Origin: Symbiodinium natans
Lineage: Eukaryota; Sar; Dinophyceae; Suessiales; Symbiodiniaceae
DNA length: 47,500 bases
Direction: 5' to 3'
NCBI GenBank assembly: GCA_905221605.1
Contig: CAJNDS010002104.1
Location: forward strand, 132,501 to 180,000
Of this stretch, positions 11,926-21,900 are shown piece after piece; positions within the stretch are counted from its first letter, which is position 1, and every line of letters begins with the position of its first letter. Below the pieces are notes generated by a model that did not search any database, had not been told where the DNA came from, and saw only the letters and a program-made list of their open reading frames with translations. Both the position numbers and the translations under genes were made by a program.

Positions 11926-13064
11926 GCAGACACAGACACACAGACACACAGACACACAGACACACAGACGCACAGACACACAGACACACAGACACACAGA
12001 CGCACAGACGCACAGAGACACAGAGACACAGACACACAGACACACAGAGACACAGAGACACAGAGACACAGAGACACAGAGACACAGAGACACAGAGACG
12101 CAGAGACGCAGAGACACAGAGACACAGAGACACAGAGACACAGAGACACAGAGACACAGAGACACAGAGACACAGAGACAAAGAGACACAGAGACACAGA
12201 GACACAGCAGAGACGCAGAGACACAGAGACACAGAGACACAGAGACACAGAGACACAGAGACACAGAGACACACAGAGACACAGAGACACACAGACACAC
12301 AGACACACACACACACACACACACAAAGACACGCAGACACAGACAGACACACACAGACACAAAGACACACACAGACACACAGACACACACAAACACACAG
12401 AGACACACAGACACACAGACACACAGACGCACAGACACACAGACACACAGACACAGAGACACAGAGACACAGAGACACAGAGACACAGAGACACACAGAC
12501 ACAGAGACACACCGACACACAGACACACAGACACACAGACACACAGACACACAGACACAGAGACACACAGACACACAGACACACAGACACACAGACACAC
12601 AGACACACAGACACACAGACACACAAACAAAGACACACACACAGACACACAGACACACAGACACACAGACACACAAACAAAGACACACACACACACAGAC
12701 ACACAGACAGACACACAGACACACAGACACACAGACACACAGACACACAGACACACAGACACACAGACACACAGACACACAGACACACAGACACACAGAC
12801 ACACAGACACACAGACACACAGACACACAGACACACAGACACACAGACACACAGACACACAGACACACAGACACACAGACACACAGACACACAGACACAC
12901 AGACACACAGACACACAGACACACAGACACACAGACACACAGACACACAGACACACAGACACACAGACACACAGACACACAGACACACAGACCCACAGAC
13001 ACACAGACACACAGACACACAGACACACAGACACACACACACACAGACACACAGACACACACAA
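11571..13064. repeat. Microsatellite: CA and 8-bp ACACAGAG / ACACACAG units
   Basis: (CA)n blends into 8-bp units ACACAGAG (about 12010-12290) and then ACACACAG (about 12500-13040). A short unique gap lies at 11705-11850. Long open frames in all phases here are artefacts of the repeat. Confidence 0.95.
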
Positions 13065-13230
13065 ACCCACCCACCCACCCACCCACCCACCCACCCACCC
13101 ACGCACGCACGCACGCACGCACGCACGCACCTGCATACATACGTTCATACATACATACATACATACATACATACATACATACATACATACATACATACAT
13201 ACATACATACATACATACATACATACATAC
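13064..13230. repeat. Stepped tetranucleotide repeats CCCA, CGCA, CATA
   Basis: (CCCA)n at 13064-13101, (CGCA)n at 13102-13130 and (CATA)n at 13135-13230 follow one another without a break and end exactly at the 3' LTR. Confidence 0.95.
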
Positions 13231-13524
13231 TGTGAAGTCGACCAGCACTGGACTTGCACTAAGCCAATGCAATCACAGCCCGGTCACGCTGTTTTACGAC
13301 TTCGTGAGTCCAAGCACTTGTGCAGCTACGCCTGAGTGCGTCCGGTCGGACCGCACAGCAACCTAGGAGCTACTGTACGACTCTACCGTGCTCAAAGGCA
13401 CAAGCTCGGTACTTGAGCCAAAATATTGGCATTGTTACGAATTGCAAAACTACACATGCAAGGGAAAACAACAAGCTGCACTAGCACTAAGCAAGCACTC
13501 CATGCATGCTTTGACCTGCTCACA
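13231..13524 (-). repeat. 3' LTR (294 bp)
   Basis: This is the partner of 30152-30448. It directly abuts the CATA microsatellite on its outer side and a purine-rich tract on its inner side. It should carry the polyadenylation region; I cannot assign a specific signal. Confidence 0.95.
13412..13430 (-). promoter_or_regulatory. Spliced-leader-like sequence in 3' LTR
   Basis: This is the same position in the other LTR. The minus strand reads GCCAATATTTTGGCTCAAG, differing from the 5' LTR copy by one base inside the 3-base insertion. The 12-base core TTTTGGCTCAAG is identical in both. Confidence 0.6.
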
Positions 13525-13534
13525 TTCGCCCCTC
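13525..13534 (-). other. Putative polypurine tract
   Basis: The minus strand reads GAGGGGCGAA immediately before the 3' LTR. It is nine purines of ten in exactly the place where plus-strand DNA priming is expected. Confidence 0.5.
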
Positions 13535-14212
13535 AGCCGAGGCTTCCGGCTCACCAAGAGCTCATAGTGCGTCAAGCACTTCAGCAACGCGGCAAATGGG
13601 GTAGGGTGAGGGTGTCGCGTGCGACTCTGGTAGAGCCCGCACATCATGAGCATTGGCATGCGGCTTGGGCGGCAGCCCGCACTACCGGACGGACGCACGA
13701 CGACAGCAACCCTCCACGACCCTAAACCACCCCAAGTCGCGAGCTCTCACCTTTGTGCAGACAGGCGAGGCTCCAGAGTACTGGGCAGGTCTTTGTGCTG
13801 CTAGTGCAAGCTATGGTACAAATGGTACACTGTACACTACCGGTCCTAAGCTACGGCTACGGCTACTCACCTATCCGGAACTACCCTACGGGCTACCAGA
13901 CTCAGCGAGAGCCGCGCACATGGCTTGTGCCGCAGGCAATGCAGCTCACACGCGCTTCGGCGAGCGCATTGCCGCGACCAGGACACGGTCCGCAGCACCT
14001 GCAAAAGAGCACCCTCAGCACGAGGGGCCACAGGCAGGGCGGAGGAGAAAGGTGCGGGGAATGCAAAATGGGCAGGTTTCCAACCTGCCGCGGCTTTTCG
14101 CCCGCAGTCAAGCAAAAGAAAATGCAAAAGGTTGGCGAAGCAACGTGCCGTGCTGCAACGCCTGCTCTGATAATGCGTGGATGCATACCACGCCGCGCCG
14201 ACTGGCCGCAGC
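13535..14212 (-). other. 3' untranslated region of the element
   Basis: About 680 bp lie between the ORF3 stop and the polypurine tract. Apart from the hairpin at 13974-13993 I see no motif or protein-like frame. Confidence 0.6.
13974..13993 (-). repeat. Bulged hairpin downstream of ORF3
   Basis: The minus strand reads GCGGACC-GTGTCCT-GGTCGC. The third pair is A-T. It lies in the 3' untranslated region before the 3' LTR, again preceded by a splice-acceptor-like CTCTTTTGCAG. Confidence 0.8.
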
Positions 14213-17200
14213 CTACTCGATACCCTGTGGAGCAGTGTTGGGGGCACGAGTGGCGTTGCCAGCAACGTTGGAGCTACTGGCTCGCTCCAACTGAGGGCGC
14301 CTTGCGACCGCCTCATCGAGGGAGAATGCCTCAGCCGACACCCTCTGGAAATCCTCGATATAGGACTGCGCGACCGGGTGCGTCTTGGCGACCTCAAGCC
14401 TAAGCCCTGCCTCCGCATTGGCTTTGCTGCTTGTGGTAAAATTGAGGCTCCCAATCAGCACCACCGCGCCATCAGGCCGCAGTAGGCAAAGGGCCTTGGC
14501 ATGGTGAAGCCCTTGGATACCGGTACCTACTTTAGCCCCGCGGCCGTCGCGAGCATAGGCGTCGCGCACGGATGAGCCGCAACCCACCTTCACCTCGGCG
14601 CCTGCAGCCGCCAAGCGTTTCAACGCTTGCCACTGCAGTTTGGTGCGGTGGCATTGTCCCATGTCGGCGACAATCCGAACGCCTGCGCCCTTGCTAAGCG
14701 ACGCTTCGATTGCCTCGATGCAGGATGGGCAATCTAAGCTGTACGCCCGGATGTAGATCACATCCTCTGCTGCTCCAGACCCAAGCAGCGTTTGGGCGGC
14801 CTGAACGTATGGCCCGCCCGCAAGGAATTCCGCTTCTTTGACTGGAGAACTCCTAGCGGGGACTGGGCCCTTGTTCCTCCGGCTGGGTGTGCGCGCCACA
14901 GTGGCAGTGGCGGCACGTTGCACGAAGCCGGACTGTGCGTGGGCTGCGCTCGCTCCATCTGCTGGGGCCGCGGCCAGGTCACGACCCGCGAGCCCCTGAA
15001 AGCAGGAGAGCCCGCGGCTCTTGGCCGCAAGTTGGGAGAAACATCCTTCACTGTTCCCCAAACCCAACACAACCTTACCCTTAGCCAGGGCTTCGGAGGC
15101 GGTACTCCGAATGGAGTCTGTGAGCGCAGGACCCGCGCCTCGCTGGGCCGCGTGCAAAAACCCTAGGGATCGAGCGGTGTCCATTGCGGCATCGCAATGC
15201 CCGCAACGTCCCTCTGCTAGGTAAGCACGACAGCCACAGGCAGCTGTCTCCTCCTTGAGGTGCACCCAAACTTTATGGGTCACCCCTTTCTTAGTGCTCG
15301 CGACCTCAAACGTCGCTTCAGAGCCAAGGAGTTGAGACAGCCGCGCCTCAGGGGCCGCGGTGTTGCCATGTCGCAGATGCGCAATGCGATTGGCAACGGC
15401 ACGACTCACGTACCACAGAACAGCGCTGCACAAGATCACTACTACCAGAGTGATGGCTGTTCCGGCGACCCACACTGTCCGCCTGGCCCCATGACCGATT
15501 TCCTCGACCACGTCGGCCGAAATTGTTGCAACCGCGTGCATGGAGTCCTCGACAACATGCACAGCCCCGCGGTGCAACTGCAAGGCAATCGGCGCCGACG
15601 CTGCAGCCGCCAGGCCCCACCAGCCGTTGATGTTCCCGTTGAGGGCGTGCATCAACCGATTGAGGAGCCCGCGACCCAGGAAAGAGGGGGTCCGCGGCGG
15701 AAGCGGAACACTTGGCGGCGGCCGGGCCGACCCGCACGGGAAGGCTGGGACCCAGCTTGTGCTTGGGCGGGGTTGGAGCGCGGCAACTATGCCCGCGGCG
15801 TAAGCGCCCCAGGCGTACCTGCCCCTCCCCTTGGGCTTGCCCTTGGCATCGGACTTGCCTCTGCCCTTCGGCTTGCCCTGGCCCTTGCCACGGGCGTCTG
15901 CCCAAGCACTCCAAGGGTCGCGGCCCTTGCCGTACGTCGCCTCTTCGCGACGTCGCTTACCGCCCCTCTTCTTGTGTTTGTTTCTAAGAAGAGGTTGGAT
16001 GGTTTCTTGGTCCATCGCACGATTGGCCAGAAGGATCTCGTACTCCAGCTCGTCCTGGCTGCTTTCGGAGCCAGAGTCCCTCTCTTCGCCACGCCGCGGA
16101 TCAGGGATCCCGCGAGAGACGACTTCTGCCAAACGGAGAGGGGTGCTGCAGCGAAAGCACAGCTGCCTGAATGAAAGATTCCATTCGTAGCAGTTAGGGC
16201 ACTGCCACCCTGCTATGCGGAGCGCCTCGCTGATGTGATCATCGCGCTCCGCCTTCTCCGCCTGGCGCCGCTCTCGCTTCTTGGCGCGCTCGGCCGCCTG
16301 CGCCTCCTCGGCCGCCTGGAGGGCTTCAGCGAGTTCCTCATCGCTGAGAAGCCTCGCGGCATCCGCCCGCGCTTGTTGTTCTTCAAGCTCTTCGGCAGAA
16401 AACCTCCGCCTCCATTGCTCTGGCGCGGTTTGAGGGTCTACCTCCCACCACCCGATGTCGATCCCGTTGATCCATCGGCCGTCGCACGGGGCACCCGCAT
16501 TCGGGCCGCCCGCGTGCGTGGTGAGGCACTGGTCCTCGGTAACCGGGTTGATGGCTTCGCAGAAGAAGCACCGCCAGCTGCCGTAGGGGTAAAAGCGGCC
16601 TTCGACGTAGGCTCGGTTGGCTGGGAGGGCGACATCGTCCGCCTCATCCGCGGTGCCTGCCCCCATCTCAACCGAGACCTCCTCGTCCTTGACAACCTCA
16701 GCTTCCTCCTCCTGTTCCTCCTTGACCAGGGGCTCTTCTTGCTCCCGGCCAACGTTGAGGTGGGACTTAGTGCGAACCTCGGCGCGCATCAAAATGACGT
16801 CAAGGCTATCCGCGGCCGGGTCGCCCGCGAAGAAGGAATCGATCTCCTGGGCATGGAGATCGTCAAGAGGCGTCACTAGGTCTGGCGAGTAATCCCGCTT
16901 GGAACGACGCTCTGCCAGTCGTTGCTGGACGTCGCTCGTCGGCGGCCCGAGGGCCCGCCCGCGCGGAGCGGCCTCCCGCGGAGGTCCCGGCTCGGCCTCC
17001 TCCGTGGGCTCGCTCTTGGGCGTGGACCCTCCACCGCTACTCTCTGGAGCGGGATCCAGGTCGGGGTCATCGCGAAGCCACCCCGGTGGATGACTACCAC
17101 CATAAATGTGGTGCGATCCGTCCTTAAGCTGGATTCGGTCCCCTCTCTTCAGGAGCGGGACCTTCGAGTGATCGTACCCGTTGGCTTTGTGGCACCGAAT

Positions 17201-17812
17201 CACTCGGAGCATGGGCACCTCCCCATACCCACCGTCCTTTCCTCGGCGGAACAACCGTCCCCGCCAGTCTTGACGAAAAGGGTCAAGAGGTGCGGAGGGG
17301 CTGATCCCCAGGTTGGGCGGAAGAGAGGCGCCATGGCAGGCCGCCTGATGCAAGTGGTATTGCACCAGCGACTCAAAGGCCAGCCCGCATCCAGGAGCTG
17401 AGCATCCATAGTGGCCGTCAGCATTAGGGCGAGGCACCTCTGGGGCCGGGGCGGACTGGACGGTCCCGCCTCTCGAAGGCATGGCGGAACTGCTCGATCC
17501 CGCACCCCCGAAAGCATCCTGACCATCGTCAGACACCTCTTCCCCGTCGGCGCCTTCCCCGGCCGCCCGATTCTCTCCCTCACGGCGCAGAGTTTTGAGG
17601 GATTCCTCACGCTTGGTGATCTTTTCTAGCTTCACCATCGCGGTTCCCGCCACCTCCAGTATCTTCGACTGGAGCTTCTGCGCTCTCAGAATAGCTTCGG
17701 ACCGCGCGAGGTACTCCTTCGCGCTGCTGACCACCGATTGGCCAAGCTCGAGGAATCCTTCCTCTGTGCTCTCGGCCTGGGCCCCGCCAGCGGGCTCTTC
17801 GTCCTCCTTCAC
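14213..17812 (-). CDS. ORF3: C2H2, two RanBP2-type, SWIM-like zinc motifs, membrane segment and PLD/nuclease-like domain
   Basis: 1199 residues follow the first in-frame GTG. A classic C2H2 finger is C137-x4-C142-x12-H155-x4-H160. Residues 175-247 are an unrecognised conserved-looking domain. Two RanBP2-type motifs occur: W413-x-C-x2-C-x3-N-x6-C429 with a long loop to C443, and a perfect W536-x-C-x2-C-x3-N-x6-C-x2-C555. A KGRGK-rich basic run precedes a hydrophobic helix at about 780-802. A SWIM-like C859-x-C...C870-x-H872 follows. Residues 993-1165 resemble a single-HKD phospholipase-D nuclease: HHAK (1103-1106), DG (1114) and GSLNFT (1121-1126), with three extra residues before the Asp compared with HxKx4D. 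PLD-family members include DNA/RNA nucleases and lipid hydrolases; which applies here is unknown. It is the last gene before the 3' LTR. Confidence 0.75.
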   Translation of the reverse strand: MKEDEEPAGGAQAESTEEGFLELGQSVVSSAKEYLARSEAILRAQKLQSKILEVAGTAMVKLEKITKREESLKTLRREGENRAAGEGADGEEVSDDGQDAFGGAGSSSSAMPSRGGTVQSAPAPEVPRPNADGHYGCSAPGCGLAFESLVQYHLHQAACHGASLPPNLGISPSAPLDPFRQDWRGRLFRRGKDGGYGEVPMLRVIRCHKANGYDHSKVPLLKRGDRIQLKDGSHHIYGGSHPPGWLRDDPDLDPAPESSGGGSTPKSEPTEEAEPGPPREAAPRGRALGPPTSDVQQRLAERRSKRDYSPDLVTPLDDLHAQEIDSFFAGDPAADSLDVILMRAEVRTKSHLNVGREQEEPLVKEEQEEEAEVVKDEEVSVEMGAGTADEADDVALPANRAYVEGRFYPYGSWRCFFCEAINPVTEDQCLTTHAGGPNAGAPCDGRWINGIDIGWWEVDPQTAPEQWRRRFSAEELEEQQARADAARLLSDEELAEALQAAEEAQAAERAKKRERRQAEKAERDDHISEALRIAGWQCPNCYEWNLSFRQLCFRCSTPLRLAEVVSRGIPDPRRGEERDSGSESSQDELEYEILLANRAMDQETIQPLLRNKHKKRGGKRRREEATYGKGRDPWSAWADARGKGQGKPKGRGKSDAKGKPKGRGRYAWGAYAAGIVAALQPRPSTSWVPAFPCGSARPPPSVPLPPRTPSFLGRGLLNRLMHALNGNINGWWGLAAAASAPIALQLHRGAVHVVEDSMHAVATISADVVEEIGHGARRTVWVAGTAITLVVVILCSAVLWYVSRAVANRIAHLRHGNTAAPEARLSQLLGSEATFEVASTKKGVTHKVWVHLKEETAACGCRAYLAEGRCGHCDAAMDTARSLGFLHAAQRGAGPALTDSIRSTASEALAKGKVVLGLGNSEGCFSQLAAKSRGLSCFQGLAGRDLAAAPADGASAAHAQSGFVQRAATATVARTPSRRNKGPVPARSSPVKEAEFLAGGPYVQAAQTLLGSGAAEDVIYIRAYSLDCPSCIEAIEASLSKGAGVRIVADMGQCHRTKLQWQALKRLAAAGAEVKVGCGSSVRDAYARDGRGAKVGTGIQGLHHAKALCLLRPDGAVVLIGSLNFTTSSKANAEAGLRLEVAKTHPVAQSYIEDFQRVSAEAFSLDEAVARRPQLERASSSNVAGNATRAPNTAPQGIE
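14970..14989 (-). repeat. Bulged hairpin between SWIM-like and PLD-like domains
   Basis: The minus strand reads GCGGGTC-GTGACCT-GGCCGC, with one T-G wobble. It falls in the low-complexity linker at ORF3 residues 941-949. Just 5' of it is CTGCTTTCAG, a good 3' splice-site look-alike. Confidence 0.75.
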
Positions 17813-18069
17813 CTTGACCGCGGCTTGGGGCGCCGCGTGTCGGGAAGATCCGAGCTGGAACTATCTTCCTCGACACCTTCAGCTTCTTGGGCTGCCTCTT
17901 CCTCGAGCGAGTCTTCGGCCTCGAGGACATTGGGGCCAGGGACGTTGCGCCTAGGGTACACCTTGGGCTTCGCTGGAACGATCGAAGTCTTAGGAGCCCC
18001 TGAAGCACGCCCTTTGGCCTTAGGCGCGGCCTTAGGAGGGGTAACAGGTTGGGCGGCCCCCGCGGCCAT
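17809..18069 (-). CDS. N-terminal frame of ORF3 (acidic leader)
   Basis: An ATG at 18069 lies inside a hairpin loop (GTGTCAT) with G at +4. The frame gives a Pro/Ala/Lys-rich start, then an acidic stretch (AEDSLEEEAAQEAEGVEED), and stops at 17809. The ORF3 frame, also acidic at first, opens at about 17.86 kb with no ATG of its own (it begins GTG at 17812). A single frame change in the overlap would join them. I infer that this is the real ORF3 beginning. Confidence 0.5.
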   Translation of the reverse strand: MAAGAAQPVTPPKAAPKAKGRASGAPKTSIVPAKPKVYPRRNVPGPNVLEAEDSLEEEAAQEAEGVEEDSSSSDLPDTRRPKPRSR

Positions 18070-18958
18070 GACACGGCCCGCAGGGGCCAGCACAACCGTC
18101 GAGGAGCTCGCCGCGCCAGCTGGCCGCAGCAGCTTGGGACGCTTGGACCGTGCCCAGTTTCGGTCCTCGCCCCAACGGCGGGTGGGGGCCCGCACTGGTG
18201 TCGCCTAAACTCCTTAGGTCGACATGCTGGATCAACCGATCCACTTCTAACTCAGCTATTAAGACGGAGTAAACCGGTGAGCCTTTGGGGAGTGCCCAGA
18301 TGCGGGAGATGCCGGTGGCTCTAATCTGGCCAGTGAGAGCCACCCCATCTGCTCCCGCATAGATAGGCACTCCGGCGTCCCGCAGGACCGCCAACCGGAC
18401 CTCGACTATGCAAGTCGATCCGCGGCGGAACCCGCGTCTCCCGTCCTCCCACTGCGTGGGGCAGTGCCCTAGGACGTAGTGCACCCCGAGGCGGCCTCCC
18501 GGCCCGCCGCCGGGGATCAAGCCATTCTGAATCAGGCTTGGCACGACATGCAGGTCCGTGCCGTGCCACATGGCCGGGCCATACCGATATATAAGATCGT
18601 TGATGGCGGTCTCACTTAGGCCCTCCATCATGAACCCCATAGGATGGCCGCAATCGGCCGAGTGGCCTTGAAAGGCACGCAAGAAGCCAGCGTGCGAGGT
18701 ATCCAACCTCGGTTTCCGCTGGTTGGCGTCGTGCGCGACCGCCTGGTTGTACTGGTTGATGGTGATGCCGAGTTGTTCGATCAACTCATCAACCGGGTAG
18801 AGGCCGCCCGGAGCGAACCGGCCTCTACAACCAGCTTCGCCGTGCCGCATGCATCGGACTAGCATACGCTGCACGTCGTCGATCGTGGGCGGGCCCTTTC
18901 GGCCCTTAGGGCCTGGACTCTTGCTCTTGCCCCTGCCCTTCGACCCTCCTCCACCCAT
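18032..18958 (-). CDS. Tpt1/KptA-like RNA 2'-phosphotransferase
   Basis: The frame is open from upstream, but an ATG at 18958 precedes a basic Gly/Lys/Ser leader and then the domain (18883-18245). It shows the family landmarks in order: CMRHG (the Arg-His pair), RAFQGHS, MWHGT, GL..GG..GRLGVHYV and GVPIYAGADGVALTGQI. The four residues known to be needed for Tpt1 catalysis (Arg-His-Arg-Arg) are all present, in RHG, RAFQGHS and GRLGVH. Known family members move a 2'-phosphate from RNA to NAD+, typically the splice-junction phosphate left by fungal/plant-type RNA ligases, and some ADP-ribosylate nucleic-acid 5'-phosphates. Being inside an LTR element, downstream of a half RT and three hairpins, is unexpected. 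The tail after residue about 1300 of the long frame is low complexity. Confidence 0.85.
   Translation of the reverse strand: MGGGGSKGRGKSKSPGPKGRKGPPTIDDVQRMLVRCMRHGEAGCRGRFAPGGLYPVDELIEQLGITINQYNQAVAHDANQRKPRLDTSHAGFLRAFQGHSADCGHPMGFMMEGLSETAINDLIYRYGPAMWHGTDLHVVPSLIQNGLIPGGGPGGRLGVHYVLGHCPTQWEDGRRGFRRGSTCIVEVRLAVLRDAGVPIYAGADGVALTGQIRATGISRIWALPKGSPVYSVLIAELEVDRLIQHVDLRSLGDTSAGPHPPLGRGPKLGTVQASQAAAASWRGELLDGCAGPCGPCHGRGGRPTCYPS
18062..18081 (-). repeat. Bulged hairpin at the ORF3 start
   Basis: The minus strand reads GCGGGCC-GTGTCAT-GGCCGC. One loop base differs from consensus (C to A), which creates the ATG used as the possible ORF3 start. Confidence 0.8.
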
Positions 18959-21900
18959 CGCGGCACTGAGGCCCGCGGCTTTGCTGGACCTCCGATGGGC
19001 GAGGAAAACCTGACGCGCCCTTGAGCGGCCAGGACACGGCCCGCTGCAAGGGGCCGGTGTGCAGTAGTGGTAGGCAGCCGCTCCCGCGCGGCCAGGGCAC
19101 GGCCCGCAGCGGGGCCTTGTGGTTGACCACGAAGGTCCGGGCGACCGATCGGTCGCTCCCGCGCGGTCTGGTCGCGACCCGCAGCGGGGCGCAGTGCACA
19201 GGCACGAACGCGGGGAGGGACTACCTACCCTAGGTTCTACAACACACTTGAACCGCTGCGGCGGGGGTTTGGGGAGTTTCCTTAAGGTCTGGGCTCTAAG
19301 GCTTCTAAGGCTTCTGCTTCGACCTTGGACCGAACCTCTAGGCCTGCTTGCAAAACACTGGCTGCGAGACAGAGGAACGAAGCTGCACGCGACGAACGAC
19401 GAAAAATCCTTCTGCCCGCAGACCGGCGACCTGGGAAACGGCCCGCCCCAAAAACACCCGCCCTGAACACAGAAACACCCGAACAGCCCCAACATCCTGA
19501 GCATCAGAACGCGCGTGGGGTGATTCTGGTCTGAGCGCGCCGCGTCATGGTTCGCGCGCTTGGTGTTGTGCGCACCGCGAACGCCTAAGGCTTCAAGAGC
19601 AGACGACGCGCTCTGCGGAGCTGCGACTGCCCCTTTGGCGCACGCTTCGCGCACCGCCCCCGCGGCTTGGGCATCAGTGAAAAACTGCCCATCAATGACC
19701 CTACCCGTCCTAACAGTAAGATCATCCACGTAGGCTATCCACTCCTTAGTATACTTAAGGCGCCTACCTCTGCCGGGGGCATAGGCCCTATCAACCACAA
19801 AGTTGAAATCATCTGGGCCGTTAATCGGGCCAAAGGTGAGGCCGACAGGGAGATATTTCCCTGATCTTGCCACAATGGCCAACACCTCGCGAGCACGCTT
19901 GGTGTTCCTAATTTGATTAAACCCACTAACCGCATCCACGAAGGTATACCAAACCGAACCTACTGCGGCGGCGAGCACATCGCTACCCCGCCGACAATAG
20001 TACGTGGAGCGCTTAATTCGGGCATTCACACGGCGGTAGTCAACCACCAAGCGTCGCTTCCTATGCCGCTTGTAGCTGGGCATTTCCTTGGTCGGAAACG
20101 GCGCAGATCCCCAAGCCGAGCTGCCGCGGATCAACTGACCCCGCTTGCATTCTTCTTCAAGCTTGTCGTCGACCCATTGCGCGGACTCGCCCCTCAAACT
20201 GTGAGGCTGGGACGAGACCGGCGGCCCGGTGGGAATGCAGTCATGGGCGAACTTCCTGACCGTGGTCCTGGTGGTGTCCTCCACCCAGAACCCAGCGGCC
20301 TTTCGCCGTATGACCTCCCTGACGGCTGCGATGTCAGCATCGGTCAGCCCTGGTCTGGTTGGTCCAGGCTCGATCTTCAAACCCGACCATACGAGGTCTC
20401 TATAGGCCTCGGTGCGCCTAGGATCCTCCGCGACCTTCTCGCCCGCAAGAGCATAGACCTCAAGGTCAGCCCGGACGGAATCCCAGTCCTTGGCGTCCGC
20501 CTTGGTTCGCCAAAACGCTTCCTTCTCAGCGGCATACTTATCCACCTCCTTATCCAGCTCCGCACGCTCTGCTGGCGTGAGGTCCTCGCCCGAGCGCACG
20601 TCCGGGAGGGGAATGACTGGAGAGGGCTGTGGTGCAGCCGCGGCGCTATCCGCACCCGCAGTGGCTGGAAAGCTTTCAACTGCAGCGGTGCACAGCTCTT
20701 CTGCGCCCCTCAGACCAAGGTCCTGGAGTGATGCGCAGAAAGCCGCCCCTATGAGGTTGTAGTCGGCTTGCGCGCGCCCAACGTGCTTGTGCTGCACTGC
20801 GCCTAACGCATCCGGCCTACTACACCTCAAACCTACCGATTCTAAGCTGAAATCGGCGAGCCACAGGGCCCCGCTCTCAACGAGGTTGTCGCGGCCACTG
20901 GCCCGCGCGAACTGGCATATGTCAGCCCGCACGAAAGCCCAAGGCCAGCGTGGCTCTGCGAGCGTCCCAAACAAGGCGCCCCACTCCTCTAGCCGCCAGG
21001 GTTCCCACTCGCCTTTTTGTGCCTGCAAATGCAGCGCGACGTGGGCGCCCGCGCGCGTGCGTTCCTGCGCACACCGGACGACTAGCTGAAGGAAAGCTCG
21101 GGGCACATTCTTGCCCTCAAGCCCAATCACGAGCACCTTCGGCTCTGCGCGCGAAACAGCGCCGCTAATTGCCTCTAAGTGCCCTTCTGCGGCCAGGTTC
21201 CAGGTGATCCCGTAGGCCTGCTTGCCTTGCACAAAAGCTGGAACAACCCTGTACCCGTGCCTCCTAGCCGCGTCGGAAACGACCGCGTCACCCCAAGCAA
21301 CCTCTAAGACATCGGCAACCCCTCCAAGGAAATACTGCCGGAACCAACTCTCGACAGCACCCGACTCTGGGGAAGCCCTAGGCTGCAACACGCGGGGTTC
21401 CGCGACCAAGAGGTCCGCGAGGGCCTCTCGGATCGAGAGCACACCCGTGCTGGCGCGAGACGCTCTCTCGAGCGTCCTGTCCTGCAACGAGTACGCTCCC
21501 TTGTCCAACTTTCTGGCCGAGGCTGCAGCAAGCACGCCGTCGCGGTTCAGGTCGATCTTGGAAATGATCTCCCTGACGGAAACCGCTTCGTGGGCCGGAC
21601 GAGTCCCCTCTGAAAGCGTGAGCGCACCGTCCTCGGCGATGTATGCAAGCCGCCATTTGACGCGAACCCCGCTGGCATCGGGGAGATAGCGGTGCACGCC
21701 GACCTGCGCACGGGCAGCATCTACCTGCGTAACCCGTCCTAACCTGCACACCTTAGGGCCTCCACCTACACCCCGATAGGCAATGCGGTCGCCAAGGCGG
21801 AGGACGAAGTCCCTCCCGCGCCTGGTCAGCGTGAACTCCACTTGCTTGGCGTCGCCTTGAACCTGTTGCCCTAAGCTGGGGCGAGACGAGCCGCCCCCGC

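Noticed and set aside
11721-13366. Six long open frames of 450-530 residues (Cys/Val/Leu/Ser or His/Thr/Asp/Arg rich)
   Set aside because: They are translations of the CA/CAGA microsatellite in every frame and have no complexity of their own.
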